A stretch of 64,000 bases of DNA from Microbacterium sp. USTB-Y. GTDB lineage: Bacteria; Actinomycetota; Actinomycetes; Actinomycetales; Microbacteriaceae. Location: contig NZ_JAGMTU010000005.1 in the NCBI RefSeq assembly GCF_023703415.1, forward strand, positions 124,001-188,000, given 5' to 3'. The position numbers and the translations under genes were made by a program. Position 1 is the stretch's first letter, and every line of letters begins with the position of its first letter. Of this stretch, positions 63,405 through 64,000 are shown piece by piece. The notes beneath the pieces were generated by a model, which saw nothing but the letters and a program-made list of their open reading frames with translations, searched no databases and was not told where the DNA came from.

Positions 63405-64000
63405 ATGGCGAACGGACGCACGAAGCTGTCGGTGATCGGAGCGGGCGGGGTCGGGGTGGCGGTCGCGTATGCGGCCCTCATCCGGGGGAGCGCCTCGGAG
63501 GTCGCGCTCTACGACGTCGCGACGGAGAAGGTCGACGCCGAGGTGCTCGACCTCGCACACGGCACGCAGTTCACGGCATCGTCGGTGAGCGGCGGATCCG
63601 ATCTCTCCGTGGTCGACGGCAGTGACGTGATCGTCGTGACGGCCGGCGCGAAGCAGCAGCCGGGGCAGACCCGCATGGAGCTGGCCGGCACCAATGTGCG
63701 CATCCTGCAGGCCCTCATGCCCGCGCTCGTCGAGCGGGCCCCCGACGCGGTCTACATCATCGTCACGAACCCGGCCGATGTGATGACGGTCGTCGCGCAG
63801 CGGATCTCCGGGCTCCCGCCGCAGCGGGTGTTCGGATCCGGCACCGTGCTGGACACCTCGCGCCTGCGCTGGCGGATCGCCGAACGCGCGGGGGTGAGCA
63901 CCGCCAGCGTGCACGCCGACATCGTGGGCGAGCATGGCGACACCCAGTTCCCGCTCTGGTCGAACGCGACGATCGGGCCCGTCCCGATCCTGGACTGGCC
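63405..64000 (+). CDS. L-lactate dehydrogenase, 5' part (continues past window)
   Basis: The first 198 residues of an LDH/MDH-family enzyme. NAD site [30 protein letters not shown] with the Q of lactate dehydrogenases before R in the substrate loop, [10 protein letters not shown], and the active-site histidine in IVGEHGDTQ. Gln rather than Arg at the specificity position (KQQPGQTR) favours lactate over malate. Partial at the window end. Confidence 0.9.
   Translation, partial: MANGRTKLSVIGAGGVGVAVAYAALIRGSASEVALYDVATEKVDAEVLDLAHGTQFTASSVSGGSDLSVVDGSDVIVVTAGAKQQPGQTRMELAGTNVRILQALMPALVERAPDAVYIIVTNPADVMTVVAQRISGLPPQRVFGSGTVLDTSRLRWRIAERAGVSTASVHADIVGEHGDTQFPLWSNATIGPVPILDW

Overview
This is a 64 kb piece of chromosome from a GC-rich (about 70%) actinobacterium. 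It is most likely a member of the Microbacteriaceae, close to Microbacterium. The basis is codon use, an IMP dehydrogenase plus a separate GuaB3 paralogue, a DUF3817 gene coupled to guaA, the order acpS-alr-tsaE, tsaB-rimI-tsaD, and many genes that appear to be transcribed without a 5' leader. No tRNA, rRNA, CRISPR array, insertion sequence or prophage was seen.

Region 1 (1-14.7 kb, nearly all minus strand) makes surface polysaccharide. From its promoter end it reads PglF-like UDP-GlcNAc 4,6-dehydratase, PglE-like aminotransferase, PglC-like phosphoglycosyl transferase, a PglD-like acetyltransferase (broken at a 41-bp palindrome), a WbuB-like glycosyltransferase and a CapE/FnlA-like dehydratase/epimerase cut by the window edge. 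Together this is a diacetylbacillosamine-type pathway followed by deoxy-amino-sugar steps. Upstream are a Wzc-like tyrosine autokinase, another glycosyltransferase, a WcaJ/CpsE-like priming transferase, signal peptidase I and the matching low-molecular-weight tyrosine phosphatase. Inside the region sit two tandem copies of an unusual cassette: a Tat-exported protein followed by a tiny Pro/Thr/Ser/Asp-rich peptide. A third, diverged cassette lies at 19.1-19.9 kb beside an AraC-type regulator.

Region 2 (14.7-35.5 kb) is mostly housekeeping: exopolyphosphatase, coaA, a MauE-redoxin fusion, glmS, acpS, alr, tsaE, a two-component system interrupted by a GH18-like membrane-anchored protein, tsaB-rimI-tsaD, two small membrane protein genes, a THUMP-type methyltransferase and groES with CIRCE operators.

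Region 3 (35.7-46.6 kb) is the most striking part. It is a two-armed island that resembles the mycobacterial iniBAC/iniR locus. The plus arm carries an Asn/Asp/Gly-rich repeat protein, a small acidic protein and two dynamin-like GTPases (IniA- and IniC-like). The minus arm carries an Hsp70-like ATPase with a transmembrane segment and proline-rich tail, an 835-aa LuxR-type ATPase regulator of the size of IniR, a small CxxC protein, an IniB N-terminal-domain protein and a membrane protein. The arms converge and overlap. A membrane-remodelling or envelope-stress system is the natural inference.

Region 4 (46.7-64 kb) holds a RarD-like transporter, guaB, a DHA2 efflux pump with its divergent TetR repressor and clear operators, an ABC-F protein, guaB3, a SURF1-like protein, a 1677-aa exported nuclease/5'-nucleotidase with a sortase-like LALTG tail, DUF3817-guaA, and the start of an L-lactate dehydrogenase gene. 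Several intergenic spaces in regions 2 and 4 hold locus-specific elements built as a direct repeat plus its inverted copy.
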